From contig OW799234.1 of assembly GCA_941918925.1 (NCBI GenBank), positions 76,094,543 through 76,158,542 of the forward strand: a stretch of 64,000 nucleotides of DNA, written 5' to 3'. The position numbers and the translations under genes were made by a program. Of the stretch, positions 34,803 through 46,732 are shown piece after piece. Position 1 is the first letter of the stretch. Each line of letters starts with the position of its first letter. The notes below the pieces were generated by a model. That model had not been told where the DNA came from and did no database searches. It saw only the letters and a list, made by a program, of their open reading frames with translations. Origin of the DNA: Phyto melanocephala (Eukaryota > Arthropoda > Insecta > Diptera > Rhinophoridae).

Positions 34803-35434
34803 ACTTTTACGGAGAATGTAAGGGTATATATCGGTTTATCATTTCATGTAAAATTTCAACAAAGTTTCTTTACGACCCCATTAAGTATATATTTTCTAGA
34901 AAGTCGATTGAGCAATGTACGTTTGTACGTCTGTCCGTGTCTATGTTAAAATTAGTTTTTTTGAGGCTTTTTTCGGAGATCTCTTAAATTCATGTGTAGT
35001 ACCAAAATATTATAAATATTTCAAAACAGATTGGCATTTAAAATTACAAACAACTAAGATATGAGGAAAAACCAAGACCACTTCCATTTTTCACAACACA
35101 TCCATACAAACGTAGAATAATGGTAAGAAAATAGTTGGTATTGAATTCCGGCTGAGGCAAGACAAAAATTCATTTTTTATATTTTTATTTTTTTAATTAT
35201 TAACAGATACACTTGTACCTTAATTTATTTTATAATTTAACGATAGAAAGTTTTTGAGCGGATAAAAATGTTATAAGGAATAATAAAACTTATATACGAA
35301 TTTAACCCAAATAGTATTGATATCAAATAAAAGGGAATACGGTAAATGATGAAAAAGCTAAAGTCCAAGGTGGCATTCTTAACAAATTGGGGCATAATTT
35401 TTTTTCTCAATAGCCGAATATAGCATTGTTAGGT
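34803..35434 (-). repeat. Y-family repeat, diverged copy
   Basis: It has GTAAGGGTATATATCGG at one end and AGCCGAATATAGCATTG at the other, with the TACGTCTGTCCGTG block and a GGCTGAGGC-type segment between. The A/T core is shorter than in the copies at 9206 and 25674. Confidence 0.65.
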
Positions 35435-35469
35435 TTTTATTTAAAAATTTTTGCCCATATAAAAGTATA

Positions 35470-37374
35470 TGGGTCAATTTAAAAAAAAACGTACACATCG
35501 AGTTTTTTTTTTTTTTGCTTATTTTTAAAGTTTTTTCAATTCGCCGGTAGGAGTGGCCAATTTATGTAGAAATTGATGAAGATTCCGGTGGTACTTTAAG
35601 GCTCTCAAAAAGATCAATATTTTTTAAATTTTTTTAGGTTTTCTATTATTTCTATCTTGAGCGTCACACACCAAATATGTATAAAAAATCGCTAAAAATG
35701 CAAAAATATTTGAAATTCAAGCTTACTACGATGTTCTTTTGTTTCTCAAGATTGACTTTTGCGAAAATCACCTTTTCGATTATAAACACAAAATCACGAT
35801 TCACCTTGATTTTTATTTTTTTTTTTAAAGTGACTAGTTATTTTAAAATTTTAAGATGAAAATATGTAAATTTTTTGGTAAAAAAGATTTGAACTTAGAG
35901 ATTACTTGCAAAGTAATAGGCTTGTAACAATTAATTTAAAAAAAATTAATTATAAGCGTTTTAAGAAAAAACTAAATGTGACGCTCAAGATATTTTGTGA
36001 CGATCAAGAGATTTTGTTGCACGTAAACAAGAAATAATGCCAAATTTAAAGTTTAACGAAAAAAAGTTTATTCTTTTACAAAAAGTAAGTAAAAAAAAAC
36101 AAAAAATCTTCAAAAAACAAAAATTTTCATACAAAACTAAACATTTACATATTCTTTTATGTCTTTAACAAAAATGGAAAAAAGGAAGTAATTTTTGAAG
36201 AAACTTAGACACGTATGTAAATATTTGACGCAAAACAATAACATAACTTAATTTAATTTATAAATTTACATTCGAATTCTTATTCTGAATCTGTATAAAC
36301 TTCATGAAATGACAAGCGGCTTTGTTTTTTTTTTATTCTCATTAATTTTTACTACTTTCGAATTAAGCTTGTGGCAGTTGCATAAATTTCCGGTGTCCCA
36401 GAGGTTTAAGTTGCAAAAGCACGATTAAACTCAAATATACCACGATTATACTTTCTTTCTTCTTTCTTTTATATTCGTCATTACGCGCTTTATTGAGCTT
36501 TATTTTCTCTCGATATCTTTATGCTCTTTCAGCCGCCATAAATTTTGTTGTTTTACTCTTAAAAATTAAAAAATAAAATCATAATTAAGCATTTAAAGCT
36601 ATGAAGCAATATATATCAAAAGTGATGCTCATGAAATTTTTGCCTATTCTGGTTATTTTTCGTATGTAATTTATTTCTCAAACTCACAAATTATAAAAAG
36701 ATGAGTTGAAACCATGTAAACAATGATTGTCAACTTCAATTTTTTTACATTTAATATATTTACTTTTAAAAAAATTAGCGTGACGCTCATGAAATTTTAT
36801 CGCGCCCTTACCATGGTGTTCACAAAAACTGCGCAAATGCACACTTTTTTACAAAGATTTTTTTTCGCTTTTTCACTTTTGTAATAATTAAGGTTTGTAC
36901 TTTCCTTACGTTATTTACTTTATTTAAGTGTAAATTGAAAACTAGTAATATTACTTGAATTATAAAAAAAAAGTGACGCTCAATGCAAATTGTGGGGACA
37001 ACCTTTCTTTGCAACACCAAATTCGCACTAATTTAGTTTTGACGACTATAACAAATGAAAACACAAGAAAGAAACTCTGTTAAACTGTTATTAAATGTTG
37101 CATATTTACTTTTTTCTAGATTTTATTTAATTTTGTTTACTAAAAATTCTAACGGGGGACACATGCTTTTGTATGGAAGGAGTCCGAGGAAGAAACAAAA
37201 CACCATTCTGAATAAACAAAAAAACAAACATACAAATTTGAGAATTACGTTTTTTTGTTGCATATTCCTCGCTGATCGCTTTCAAATTTTTTATTTTTTT
37301 TTTTTGTTTTTTTACCTAAAATAGTAGTGTAAAGTGCGGGGATACAAAAATTGCGTTTTTTTTAAATTGACCCA
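35470..37374. mobile_element. Unclassified 1.9-kb element with TGGGTCAATTTAAAAAAAA ends
   Basis: The left end and the reverse complement of the right end agree for about 19 bases starting TGGGTCAATTT. TA flanks both ends (35468-35469, 37375-37376). The motif GTGACGCTCA or a one-base variant recurs at about 35657 (inverted), 35978, 35998, 36622, 36779 and 36971, often followed by AAGA or TGAAATTTT. No protein over 100 residues is encoded and no known transposase piece was recognised. The TA duplication points to the Tc1/mariner group, but the ends and repeats match no family I know. Confidence 0.6.
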
Positions 37375-37376
37375 TA

Positions 37377-39005
37377 TGAATTTAGGATTTTAATATATGT
37401 AAGGCGGGCACTAAAGAAGGCATATCAAAGTAAGTTATGATTATGAATTCAACATATTTAGATTTTGCAATAAAGACTCGTTTATCCTTCCGAAATCCTC
37501 TTCCTAATAGAATTATGGGAAAGTTTTATATTAGAGGTGGGCACTAAAGCAGACGTTTCGTTTATTTTTAGACGTTTTAAAATTAAAATAAACCAAGAAA
37601 AATATTCTTCAGGTTGTATATATGTATGTGTTAGAGGAATATCGATTCAAACCACTACCATTTTGGGTCTTTTTCTGATCTCCTTTTATCCCCAGTGATT
37701 TTATGGCTATCAATCGGCATCCCTTTCTTCATTGAGTTCATTATGGCCAACAATTGGCATCCATTTCTTTATTGCCTCATAACAATTTCTGCAAATAATA
37801 AGAATGTTAAAAAAACTTTGTACCAGAAAATCTTGATGGTGGCATATATAGTCATTGATCTAGAATACAAAGTACCATCATCATTTTTGTCTGTATGTCG
37901 TTCTAAGCTCAACTGTCTGAGAAACTACTGGATAAAGTTTTATAAAATTTTGTTTAACTATACCTTGTTAATAGATGAACAAATGCAATAAACAAGATTG
38001 CTACGAAATAAATGCAACTAACAATAATCAACCATTTAGTTTTGCCAACAGAAAACGTATATACAGCTTACGTGACACGAAATTTGTGTAACATTTTATT
38101 AAAATTGATTACCAAAACTATAACTTATCAAAATAAAAAATGTGCCTTTTGAATAACAACTATCCAAAAATAAACTTTCATTTTCCCGCAAAAAAAATTG
38201 TCACCAGAAACGTTAGTATTTAAAAACTTAAAGCAAATTGAACTTTACCTGTCTATAAGCATGTATTGCTAAACTGTCGAATATTTTTCAAGCATTTACT
38301 GACTGCCGGTAATGGTTGTGTTTCTGCCTGCAAGGCTGATTCTTGCATATCTATTGCCTGCATTGAAAAATTTAATGTTGCTCTTAGGATAAAAATTCTA
38401 CATTTTTTGTTGCCTAACCTGTCAAAAAAATATAGAATTTCCTATGCCACTAGGTGCTTTATTCGAAAACCATCCCACGATCTTCGTATGTCTTATAATA
38501 GGATGCGTTTTAAGATCTGTTACCTTTTGTAGTTGGATCGAGTTAAAATTTCTGAATTTGTCACCCTTTAAACTTTTTCTCTGGCCTTTCTTACTTTTTC
38601 CTTAACCTTTTTTGCAATTCTTGATTGTCCATCCCCTTTGAAATTCTTCGGTCATTTCCATTTGTGTCTTTAAAAAAATTCATAAAATATTCCCACAAAT
38701 ATTAAAGAAAGGACATTGATTTGCGCAGTGCTCCATGTACGCAGGCAAGATTAAATGGAAACTGGAGGTCAACAGATATATAAATAGTACGCACCGCTAG
38801 CGCATGTAGTCACACAGTGGATAAGAGTAGATTTTATTACAGTCTACAACTCTTAAATCACTACGAGTCTAATCTCACATAATAATCCTATAGAAAAAAA
38901 GTTACCTAATTGTATAGTCCATTAGCCGCTCCTACACATAGGGGAAAAACAGAAGCTAACAGTTGGATATTATTAAGTATTTTTTTGTGCATCATTATAT
39001 GTAGG
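37377..39005. other. AT-rich stretch with decayed X-family tandem units
   Basis: At about 37397-37575, GGCGGGCACTAAAGAAGGC and GAGGTGGGCACTAAAGCAG are diverged X tandem segments. The open frame at 38266-38532 (88 codons) is less AT-driven than most and contains several cysteines, but I do not recognise it and it has no clear splice or promoter context. Confidence 0.4.
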
Positions 39006-39009
39006 CCCT

Positions 39010-39335
39010 AGCATCAATTACACTTGTAAAATTGTTTCTCTCCACGTGAAGCTATTGTTGAAATACCAGCTCTAAATTTATTCCTAAAGAAGCCATTCAA
39101 CCGATTTTTAATATTAAATATTTCTGATGTATCAGAAATATAGTAGCTAAATTTTATCCCCCTAACTTCTTCTGTTCGAGGTCTATAGTGCTTCAACAGG
39201 CGGACACACCTAGATCGTCATTAAATGAAGCCAGAACTCAAACAATATATACATTATGGTGTCTAAAATCAATATGTCGATATGTCGATATGTCGCAAAC
39301 GCCACGATATAATGAATATTTTTTGGTGGTGCGTA
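39010..39335 (+). repeat. Degenerate X-family 3' fragment
   Basis: GAGGTCTATAGTGCTTCAAC, then GGCGGACACACCTAGATCGTC, ACATTATGGTGTCTAAAATC and TTTTTTGGTGGTGCGTATAA follow the order of the X 3' end in forward orientation. Many substitutions indicate an old copy. Confidence 0.65.
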
Positions 39336-41090
39336 TAATAAATAATTGGCTAAAGTTATTTATTTTTTATAAATAGGAATAATTTTAAAATGTCTCTAGT
39401 GGGAATAGAGAATTTATTGAACCGACATACATTGGTATGTGTATAAAAATGTTTATTCTAAATGGACAATATATTGCAATAATCCTAATTTCTCTGGCCT
39501 AAGGAAATATTTGACAAGTATCCATTAAATAAATTTATACACATATGTGTATATAGTATGTGTGTATATTTGTTTGTTAGTATATACGCATGTTAATGTT
39601 TATGTAGGTACAATATAACGTATATATTACGATCATAAAAAGTCAAATTTTAAAGGTTTTGGTAGAAGACATTTTACATTTTTATGTCATAAAATTCAAA
39701 TTTCACTTCGTATCCACCCATCTTAAATTTATGATACCACATAAAATAAATGTTCTGCACATAAAACTGTTCATTTTCTTACATTCCTACACTAAAGTTA
39801 AGCAGTTTCTACTTCAATTTACCAAAAACCACATAATAATGCTATTTTTTACGAAATGCGCAATTATGACTACATGTCATAAGGAAAAGAACAAGACTGG
39901 TAAAAGGAACACCATGACTTTGACTTACCAATCATTATTTAAATGCTTGAGAATTTATTATTTATTGTTTCTTACCAAATTTCTTTTGTTGTAATTTAAT
40001 CCTCACCATGCCTTTTGTAAAGTGATTTTGCTTGGCTTGTTTGGTAGTCTGTCTAATAAAATATGCCAGGCCTAGGCTCTACATTTATTATTTAAGCAGC
40101 TATATATGAACGAGTACATATACATGCATACAAACAAACACTGCAAAATGGCACCACCAACAACAACAGCAGAAAACAAATAGTAATTTTGTAACGAAAT
40201 AAAAATTATACGAATACACCACAATAAATAAAGAAACAATAAAATATGTATGTATGTTGGGTGTATGTATCTATCTATCTTGCTTCGGCAACAATAAAAC
40301 AAGTTAAATCGACAAAAGAATAAACAACACCGAACCCAACGCCTTAACTTAAGGCTGTGCGTTCAACTTGATAAAAATGTGCTCGAATAAATATAGTTCA
40401 GAAATTAAGTCTTTAGAGTAAGCTAACAGAAATAACAGAAATAATAAAAATAAAATAAAAAGTGTATTAGGAACAAGAACAAGAAACCCCAAAACATTAG
40501 CATTAAAATAATAATATAAAACACTGAAACATAGACAGACAACTTGTAAGACACACAACCGTTGTAGGTTAGAAAAAAATCGTCCTGTAACTGATGCAGA
40601 CAAATCAGAACTTGTTAGGTTATTATTGGGAGAGTGGTTTTCGTGGGAACAACAATAAATTCACACTTAACAATAAGATATAGATGGCAAATATGCACAT
40701 ATCTTAGTCCTTAAAAAAAACATTTACAAATAAATAAACAAAAGCTGTTTATAGTCAACATAATCATCCTAAGGCGGGCTCCGAACAAGCGCAAAGTACT
40801 ATGAACATAAAATCCGATTACAACAAAAAAAAAACTTTAGATAACAAAAAAAAATTATTTTTTTTTTGCTTCGTTTTGCAGTCGAAATGTTTTAACCCAA
40901 AAAAAAACAATACAGATGTAACAAAATATATAAAAATAGTTGTTATTAAGCGGTCACAGTTTGACCGTAATGTCCTTAAGTAACTCATTCGCTATTTGTT
41001 AGCTGGATATATTTAACTTTAATAAATATTAAACTTTTATAATGTTAAAAATAAAATGCGTTAAGATTCCTAAAACCTTTTACGAAAATT
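39336..41090. other. AT-rich non-coding stretch, nothing recognised
   Basis: It contains CAACAACAACAG-type runs near 40155 and several short AT-rich open frames. No repeat family or coding similarity was recognised. Confidence 0.5.
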
Positions 41091-41094
41091 GACG

Positions 41095-41378
41095 GTTTAA
41101 TCAAAATTCATTGCAAGTATTTCGTGATTTTTTTTTTGGTCAGCGTAATCGGTAAAAGTGCTTGGAAATTTTAGCGGATCTGTAGGAAAAGTGTGATTCA
41201 CGATAATATGGCAGAAGAGCCATCAATCTCGGCTCATCGTTGTGCCCAACAACTGAACAACGAATGGTTGGTTGATCAGATACAAGGGAATGTCGACTTT
41301 ACAAAGAAAATCATCTTCACCGACGAGGCACACTTTCACCTTATTGGATTTGTTAACAAGCCGAGTTCCTGCATTTGA
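41095..41378 (+). pseudogene. Mariner transposase relic, same group as MD1
   Basis: Early sequence gives FNQNSLQVFRDFFFGQRNR (41098-41155), the counterpart of the MD1 N-terminal helix-turn-helix. From 41193 the frame reads DNMAEEPSISAHRCAQQL, then after a deletion KKIIFTDEAHFHLIGFVNKP. TDEAHF carries the first catalytic aspartate. The linker between the second helix-turn-helix and the catalytic domain is deleted and the frame stops at 41378. A possible second-aspartate scrap (KDGAPCHS) occurs at 41946-41969, so the relic may extend to about 42000. Confidence 0.75.
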
Positions 41379-41999
41379 GTAAATGATAACGCACGATTAA
41401 TTTGTGCATCCACAAATAGTAACAATTTTATATTTAAAGAGATATGTATTCCAAATGTTTTCTCATCAAGAAAATTATAAAGAAAAATATTTCTTAACTT
41501 AAAAGCTTTTAACAATAAGCATCATGCGTTAGCAATTTTTTAATTTTAGAAATAAGTTTTACATATTAAATGAATAACTATCAATTATTATACCTCGGCG
41601 AATATTGCAGTAAAAATATTGAATTGTAACACTGGCTGGCTAGTAGACAACACTTATGGTAAAGTGAGATTTATGTGGCTAGAATGGACGAAAGTTTACA
41701 ACTAATTCCAAAAAACCTGAATTTTCTATCGATCCCAACAATGCAGGTTATTCGCTTAAACGCTTCAATTGACTCAGCCGTGGAGGCAAATTCCTTCATT
41801 ACGGCTTCAAAGTTTGGGCTTCACAGAAGTTCAAATCATATCGTCCATTGCTATCACTTTTAATTTGAGAACCTGCACGTCATTGCCGATAATCCAATAC
41901 ATAAACAGAGAGTCATTTAGCAACATTCAGCTGAAATATAAGAAAGGATGGCGCACCATGCCACTCAGTTCATTAAACACTTTCGCGCAATAAGTTTGA

Positions 42000-42650
42000 A
42001 ACAAGACCATTTACAAAATTGTAGGAAATTAGCTTGACTGAGAAAATGGGAATATACATACATATGTTGTTTTTAACCCATAATATAGCAAAAGAAACGA
42101 AGTCTAGTTCATTTTATTTAACTAAAAATTCTTGTAAGTAGACCACCTGTTATTTACAATTTACCGAGGTTTATTAGTGTAGATATTCTAATAAAAATAT
42201 TTATATTTACAAATATTTTAAGCATTTATTTATTTTAACTTTTTTATTTATATATACCATCTTTGAAAGAAGACTTATTGTCATAAGATCTAGTAGGTTC
42301 GGCTTCAAGCTATCAATTTTAACAGCTACCTAAATGTTTCACAAACTATTGCCACCCCACATCGTTTGTAAAGACAGTAACTTGCTGTGTTTGAATTATG
42401 CCATTCAAGTATTACCAGTTATAAACACAATGTTTGCTATTTTATTTTGAATACAACAAATATTACACACAAGAAATCACAATAACTTGATAAGCAAGGG
42501 CGAACGGAAATTGTCAAGTACGGAAGCTAAAGCCTTATGAAGTATAAATTAATAGCAATAAAAACTACAAATAAATAGTTGGTGAAAATATTTTAAAATA
42601 ATAGAAATTGAGCGTATTATGAGAAAGAACATTATTTTTTTAAAACTTTC
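42000..42650. other. AT-rich non-coding stretch, nothing recognised
   Basis: No family similarity or coding frame was recognised. Confidence 0.5.
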
Positions 42651-42653
42651 TTA

Positions 42654-43134
42654 GTCGAAGGTCACACACGACGATTTTAATTGCCCAACTTTTTCCATAT
42701 TTTCTTTTGAACTTGCTTTTATGTTCACACACGACAATTTCTGTGGCGATTTTTCTGTTTTGTTTAGCTTTTATTTTCTTACAATTTGTCATTTGTGCTT
42801 TAGCCGTCAATAGCAATAATAAAAATAAAAACACATAAAATAATATAATTCATTTTAATTAATGTTTTTAATAAAAATGTTTTTACTAAATTATATTTTT
42901 GTTTTTTTTTTAAATATTTTAAACGTTTAATTAATGACGTTTTTAATTCAATTATTAAATTACTTACACACATCGAATGAAAAGAAATGTCAAATATTCA
43001 ACAACAACAAAATTGCTTCAAATGGCCGAGAACCGGCGATTATTTTTCCCTTTTTTTCCTCCTCACCTAAAAAAGTAAAAACGACTATAAACTCAAGAAT
43101 TACCCAACGATAATCGTCGTGTGTGACCAGCGAC
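42654..43134. mobile_element. PIF/Harbinger-like MITE with GGTCACACACGACGATT ends
   Basis: Left end GTCGAAGGTCACACACGACG and the reverse complement of the right end, GTCGCTGGTCACACACGACG, form about 23-bp inverted repeats with two or three mismatches. TTA is duplicated on both sides (42651-42653, 43135-43137). A 3-bp TWA duplication fits PIF/Harbinger. An internal CACACACGACAATTT at about 42725-42740 repeats the terminal motif. No protein is encoded. Confidence 0.75.
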
Positions 43135-43137
43135 TTA

Positions 43138-43827
43138 CTAGTGCTTTGTACCATGGGAAAGGTGAACCCTGATTAAAATGAACTTAAACTTAAAATGTTA
43201 TATATTTTAGCAGTCAAAAGAGTTATTAAAAACGCGAATATAACCTTAAAGTTAAATGAAAAATATATTTTAAATAAAACCTACAAAGTAAGTTTACACG
43301 CATTTAGTTTTCCTCCCCACTGTATCACCAATTTAACACAATCAATTTCAAATCACACAACCATACGAACAGAAACAGATGTTTTTTTTTTATTTATTTA
43401 TGTTTACCACTAGTGGCTTAATACCAACAGCAATTTTTTGTTAAATATAGCGGCTATTGCTCTTACTCTCCGACACTATCATACCAAAATTAGCCTACAA
43501 TTTTGCTCCCTAAACCAACATACATGCACGCAATCGAATGAACATACATAGTTATGTTGATTTTATGGACATTGTGGTTTTGTATTCGAAACACTGAATA
43601 AATTTACAAAAATTTTCAAATATTTAACAACTTACTGTACTGTTTATTTATGTATGTACATGAGTATATGTATGTATTTTTATATTTATTAACATGTTTT
43701 CTACACACGTATGCATGTATATTTACCAAAGAGAGTGTGCGTATAAATACTTGTATACACACATGTACATACATAAATTTTTGGAGTAGTTTGTTTTGGA
43801 CTACATTAAGTTAAAAAAAATTATTTC
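43138..43827. other. AT-rich non-coding stretch, nothing recognised
   Basis: No family similarity or coding frame was recognised. Confidence 0.5.
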
Positions 43828-43967
43828 TACAGGGTGGACCAAAAGTCGTGCCTGCGTGTAAAAATTGAATAACTTTTTTGTTTATTATTAATTTTTATTA
43901 AATTTTTTTTTTAATTATAATATTATCTTTGTATGACCTAAATTTTAATTATGAAAAATAATGTCAG

Positions 43968-44146
43968 AGAGATGACCACCATTTTCATCGATGCACAATT
44001 GGGCTCTTAAGCAGGCGTTTTGCATAACTGCACGCAAGGTTTCAGGCTCTATTGCCCTGATCTCAGCTTCAATGTTGTTCTTTAGCTGCTCTATAGTTTG
44101 AGGCTTGTTTACATACACTCGTTCTTTGAGATAACCCCATAGAAAA
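43968..44146 (-). pseudogene. Mariner transposase C-terminal part (downstream of the insertion)
   Basis: The minus strand reads FLWGYLKERVYVNKPQTIEQ, then ENGGHLSDIIF, which is the complete C-terminal tail expected after the third catalytic aspartate. It is open throughout. It would directly follow SPDLTAPDY encoded at 47393-47420 once the inserted transposon is ignored, showing that this was one reading frame before the insertion. Confidence 0.85.
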
Positions 44147-44149
44147 TAA

Positions 44150-44797
44150 CACTAGGCAACAGCCATTTTGTTATTTGGTTCTAGCATACTTTTTCTCATG
44201 GATTTGGACCTACTGAACACGAAAATGAATTTTAAAAATTTTTCTGTCGATTGGTTTGCGAGATACAAATTTTTTAATTATTTTTTTTTAATTTTTGGAG
44301 GTACACTTACTATTTTGAGCATATCTTTAGTCTTCTTTGACCTATTTTATCCTACTACTACTCAAATTAAAGACAATTGAGCCGTCTACAACTTATTCTC
44401 AGAAAATTTTCAAATCGGGTTAGTAGTTTTGATGTTGGCGGCTTAAAAAGGTTAAAAAACTGGGTTTTTTTAGTAAAAATGTGGCTGAAAAATTCATATA
44501 AAAATTCATATAAAATATAAAACGCGATGTTAACAGCGATTTTAATTTTTTTACGTATAGCTGACACTTTTCCAAAGAAAATAAGCCCTTACTTAACAAA
44601 ATCTGATGACAAATGGCCGACTTATTATTTTTTTGGTAAACGACCGAAATTCCGCTATTTCACGATTTTTTGATTTTCATTATTTGCACAGCTTACCTAC
44701 CCAACGCAAACGAATAAATACATTTGAACTTAATTTAAAATAAACAAATTAGTCTTCGTATATTGTTTTTTAATTTATTTACAGCACTACATGCTCA
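44150..44797. repeat. Left long terminal inverted repeat of the CACTAGG transposon
   Basis: 648 bases reverse-complementary to 46733-47389. Differences seen by eye are a few changes in a T-rich run near 44280, one substitution near 44386 and one near 44765. The outer segment (44157-44178) is shorter than, and different from, its partner. It ends 98 bases before the transposase start codon, so the promoter probably lies in or next to this repeat (inference). Confidence 0.9.
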
Positions 44798-44895
44798 TAC
44801 ATATTTAAACATAAGGAGACACGGTTATCAATTGCATTTCAAAACTGTCTGTGAAAGTGTAAAGAAGTTAATATTTAGAAAACGCAAGGAAGACA

Positions 44896-46627
44896 ATGAG
44901 TAAAAGACTACGTGTGTTCGAGTGTTTGAACGATCCAGACAATTTCTGCAATGTTTGTGGCCAGTTTATAAAAAAAAATCACGCACACAAGTTTACTCCA
45001 GCAGTACAATTGCACTATTTGAATTATTTTGGTATTTCACCAAATATCACAGAACCATGGACACCTAAGTCGCTGTGTGATCTTTGCTATATAATCTTAA
45101 CCAACTGGGCAGCTGGCGGAAGGTAAGAATTTTTATTTAAACACATTATACATAGCGAATATAGTAATTTATTTTAATTTTAGCCGCCATATGAAATTCG
45201 ATACACCAATGATGTGGAAAAAGCCGCTATGCCATTCCACAGACTGTTATTTTTGCCTCACCACAAACAGTGGGGTAGAAAGATTTTTTAAATGGAACTA
45301 CGCTCAAGTGGGATCGTTTGCGCTTCCAGTACCACATTCGCATGATGTGCCATATCCAGTGTGCCCTGGTGCATCTCTTCAAAAAGCAGAATCGTCAGAA
45401 GAAGAGTCCGAGTCAAATGCAAGCGAATTTGAGCCGGGTGCAAAGCGAAAATTACTGTCACAGGCCGAACTAAACGATTGGGTGCGCGATTTTGGTCTCA
45501 CTAAGGAGAAAGCCGAACTTTTTGCGTCTCGGATGATACAGTGTGGATTTGCGGCTTCAGAAGTGAAAGTAACAGCGTACAGAAACCGTCACAAGGAGTA
45601 TGCAAAATTTTATACAAAGAAAGACCAAATATGTTTTTGCAGCGACATTTCAGGCTTGTTCCAAGAGCTTCACCAAATTCACAACCCCAACGAATGGAGG
45701 TTGTTTATTGACAGCAACAAAGAGAGCTTGAAGGCAGTTCTCTTACATAATGGGAATGAAAAGCCATCTGTTCCTATTGCTCATGCGGTTCATTCAAAGG
45801 AGAACTATGAAACTATGGACATTTTGCTGAAATGCATAGAGTATAGGAAATACAATTGGAAAATATGCGCCGACCTTAAAGTTGTGGCCATTCTGTGTGG
45901 ACTCCAAGGAGGCTATACGCGACATTGCTGTTTTCTGTGCCTTTGGAATAGCCGCGCTGATGATCAGCATTATATAAAAAAAAAATGGCCGGTACGAACG
46001 AAACCTGTAGTTGGAGAAGCGAATGTTCAGCGCAAACCACTAATAGAGAACCGTGAAAATATAATACTTCCGCCGCTGCACATAAAATTGGGTTTGATTA
46101 AAAATTTTGCCAAAAAATTAGACAAAGAAGGTGAAGGTTTTGCCTATTTACGGTCAATTTTCCCTTACCTTTCGCTGGCAAAAATTAAAGAAGGAGTCTT
46201 CGCAGGACCCGAGATAAAAAAAATTTTGAAAGATGAAAAATTCCCAAAGCTGTTATCACCCATCGAAGCCGCAGCATGGAATTCCTTCAGGCTTGTTGTG
46301 GAAAACTTTTTAGGAAACAACAAAAGCCCGAATTATAAGGACATAGTTGAGGATCTGGTAAAGAACTATGAAGCCATGGCAGTGCACATGTCACTTAAAA
46401 TACACTTTCTGCATTCTCATTTGGATTTTTTCCCTGAGAATTTAGGAGACGTGAGCGACGAACACGGCGAGCGCTTTCATCAGGAATTGAAGGCTATGGA
46501 ACGACGCTATCAGGGCATCTATGACACGGCTATGATGGGTGACTATATTTGGACCCTAATACGTGATACCGATTGCAGCGAATACAAAAAACAAAGAAGA
46601 AGTCAGCAGTTTTTCCACATGGCATAA
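44896..46627 (+). CDS. DDE-type transposase of the CACTAGG transposon, 556 residues, one intron
   Basis: The coding sequence joins 44896-45122 and 45184-46627 across a 61-base GT-AG intron (donor AG|GTAAGAA, acceptor TTTTAATTTTAG). The start ATG has A at -3. Splicing is in frame and gives 556 residues without stops. The N-terminus has a cysteine pattern, FCNVCG (C18, C21), CDLCY (C61, C64) and CHSTDCYFC (C92, C97, C100), probably a zinc-binding DNA-recognition region. An acidic linker (EEESESNASEFE) follows. The likely catalytic domain has D252 (LFIDSNKESLKAVLL), D306 (CADLKVVAILCG), C325 and C328 (HCCFLCLW), H483/H486/H488 (HFLHSH) and E502 or E505 (DEHGERFH). That order matches the CMC/Transib-type fold. 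The residue assignments are my inference; the family call is moderate. Confidence 0.85.
45123..45183 (+). other. Intron of the transposase gene
   Basis: 61 bases, starting GTAAGAA and ending in a T-rich tract plus TAG, with a possible branch point near 45160. The unspliced reading would stop at once (GGTAAG gives a TAA), while removal joins 75 complete codons to the 480-codon second exon in phase. Short AT-rich introns of this size are normal in flies. Confidence 0.85.
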
Positions 46628-46732
46628 AATGTACACTTATATCTTTGTTTTTACTCATTTTTTTTGTGCGTTGATTTGCTTAATTTAATTATTTAGTTTA
46701 ATTTCGTTAGTTTAGCTAATTGTGCGATACAT

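Noticed and set aside
38266..38532. 88-codon open frame with several cysteines
   Set aside because: It resembles no family I know, has no splice or promoter context and is within the length expected by chance in 64 kb.
41675..41993. Pair of overlapping open frames after the mariner relic
   Set aside because: The frames contradict each other and only the short KDGAPCHS piece resembles transposase, so I left them as a possible extension of the relic.
44168..44570. Open frames in both long inverted repeats of the CACTAGG transposon (also 46963-47163 and part of 47239-47637)
   Set aside because: They are the same sequence read in both repeats, with AT-driven composition and no family similarity. 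They are by-products of the inverted repeats, not genes.
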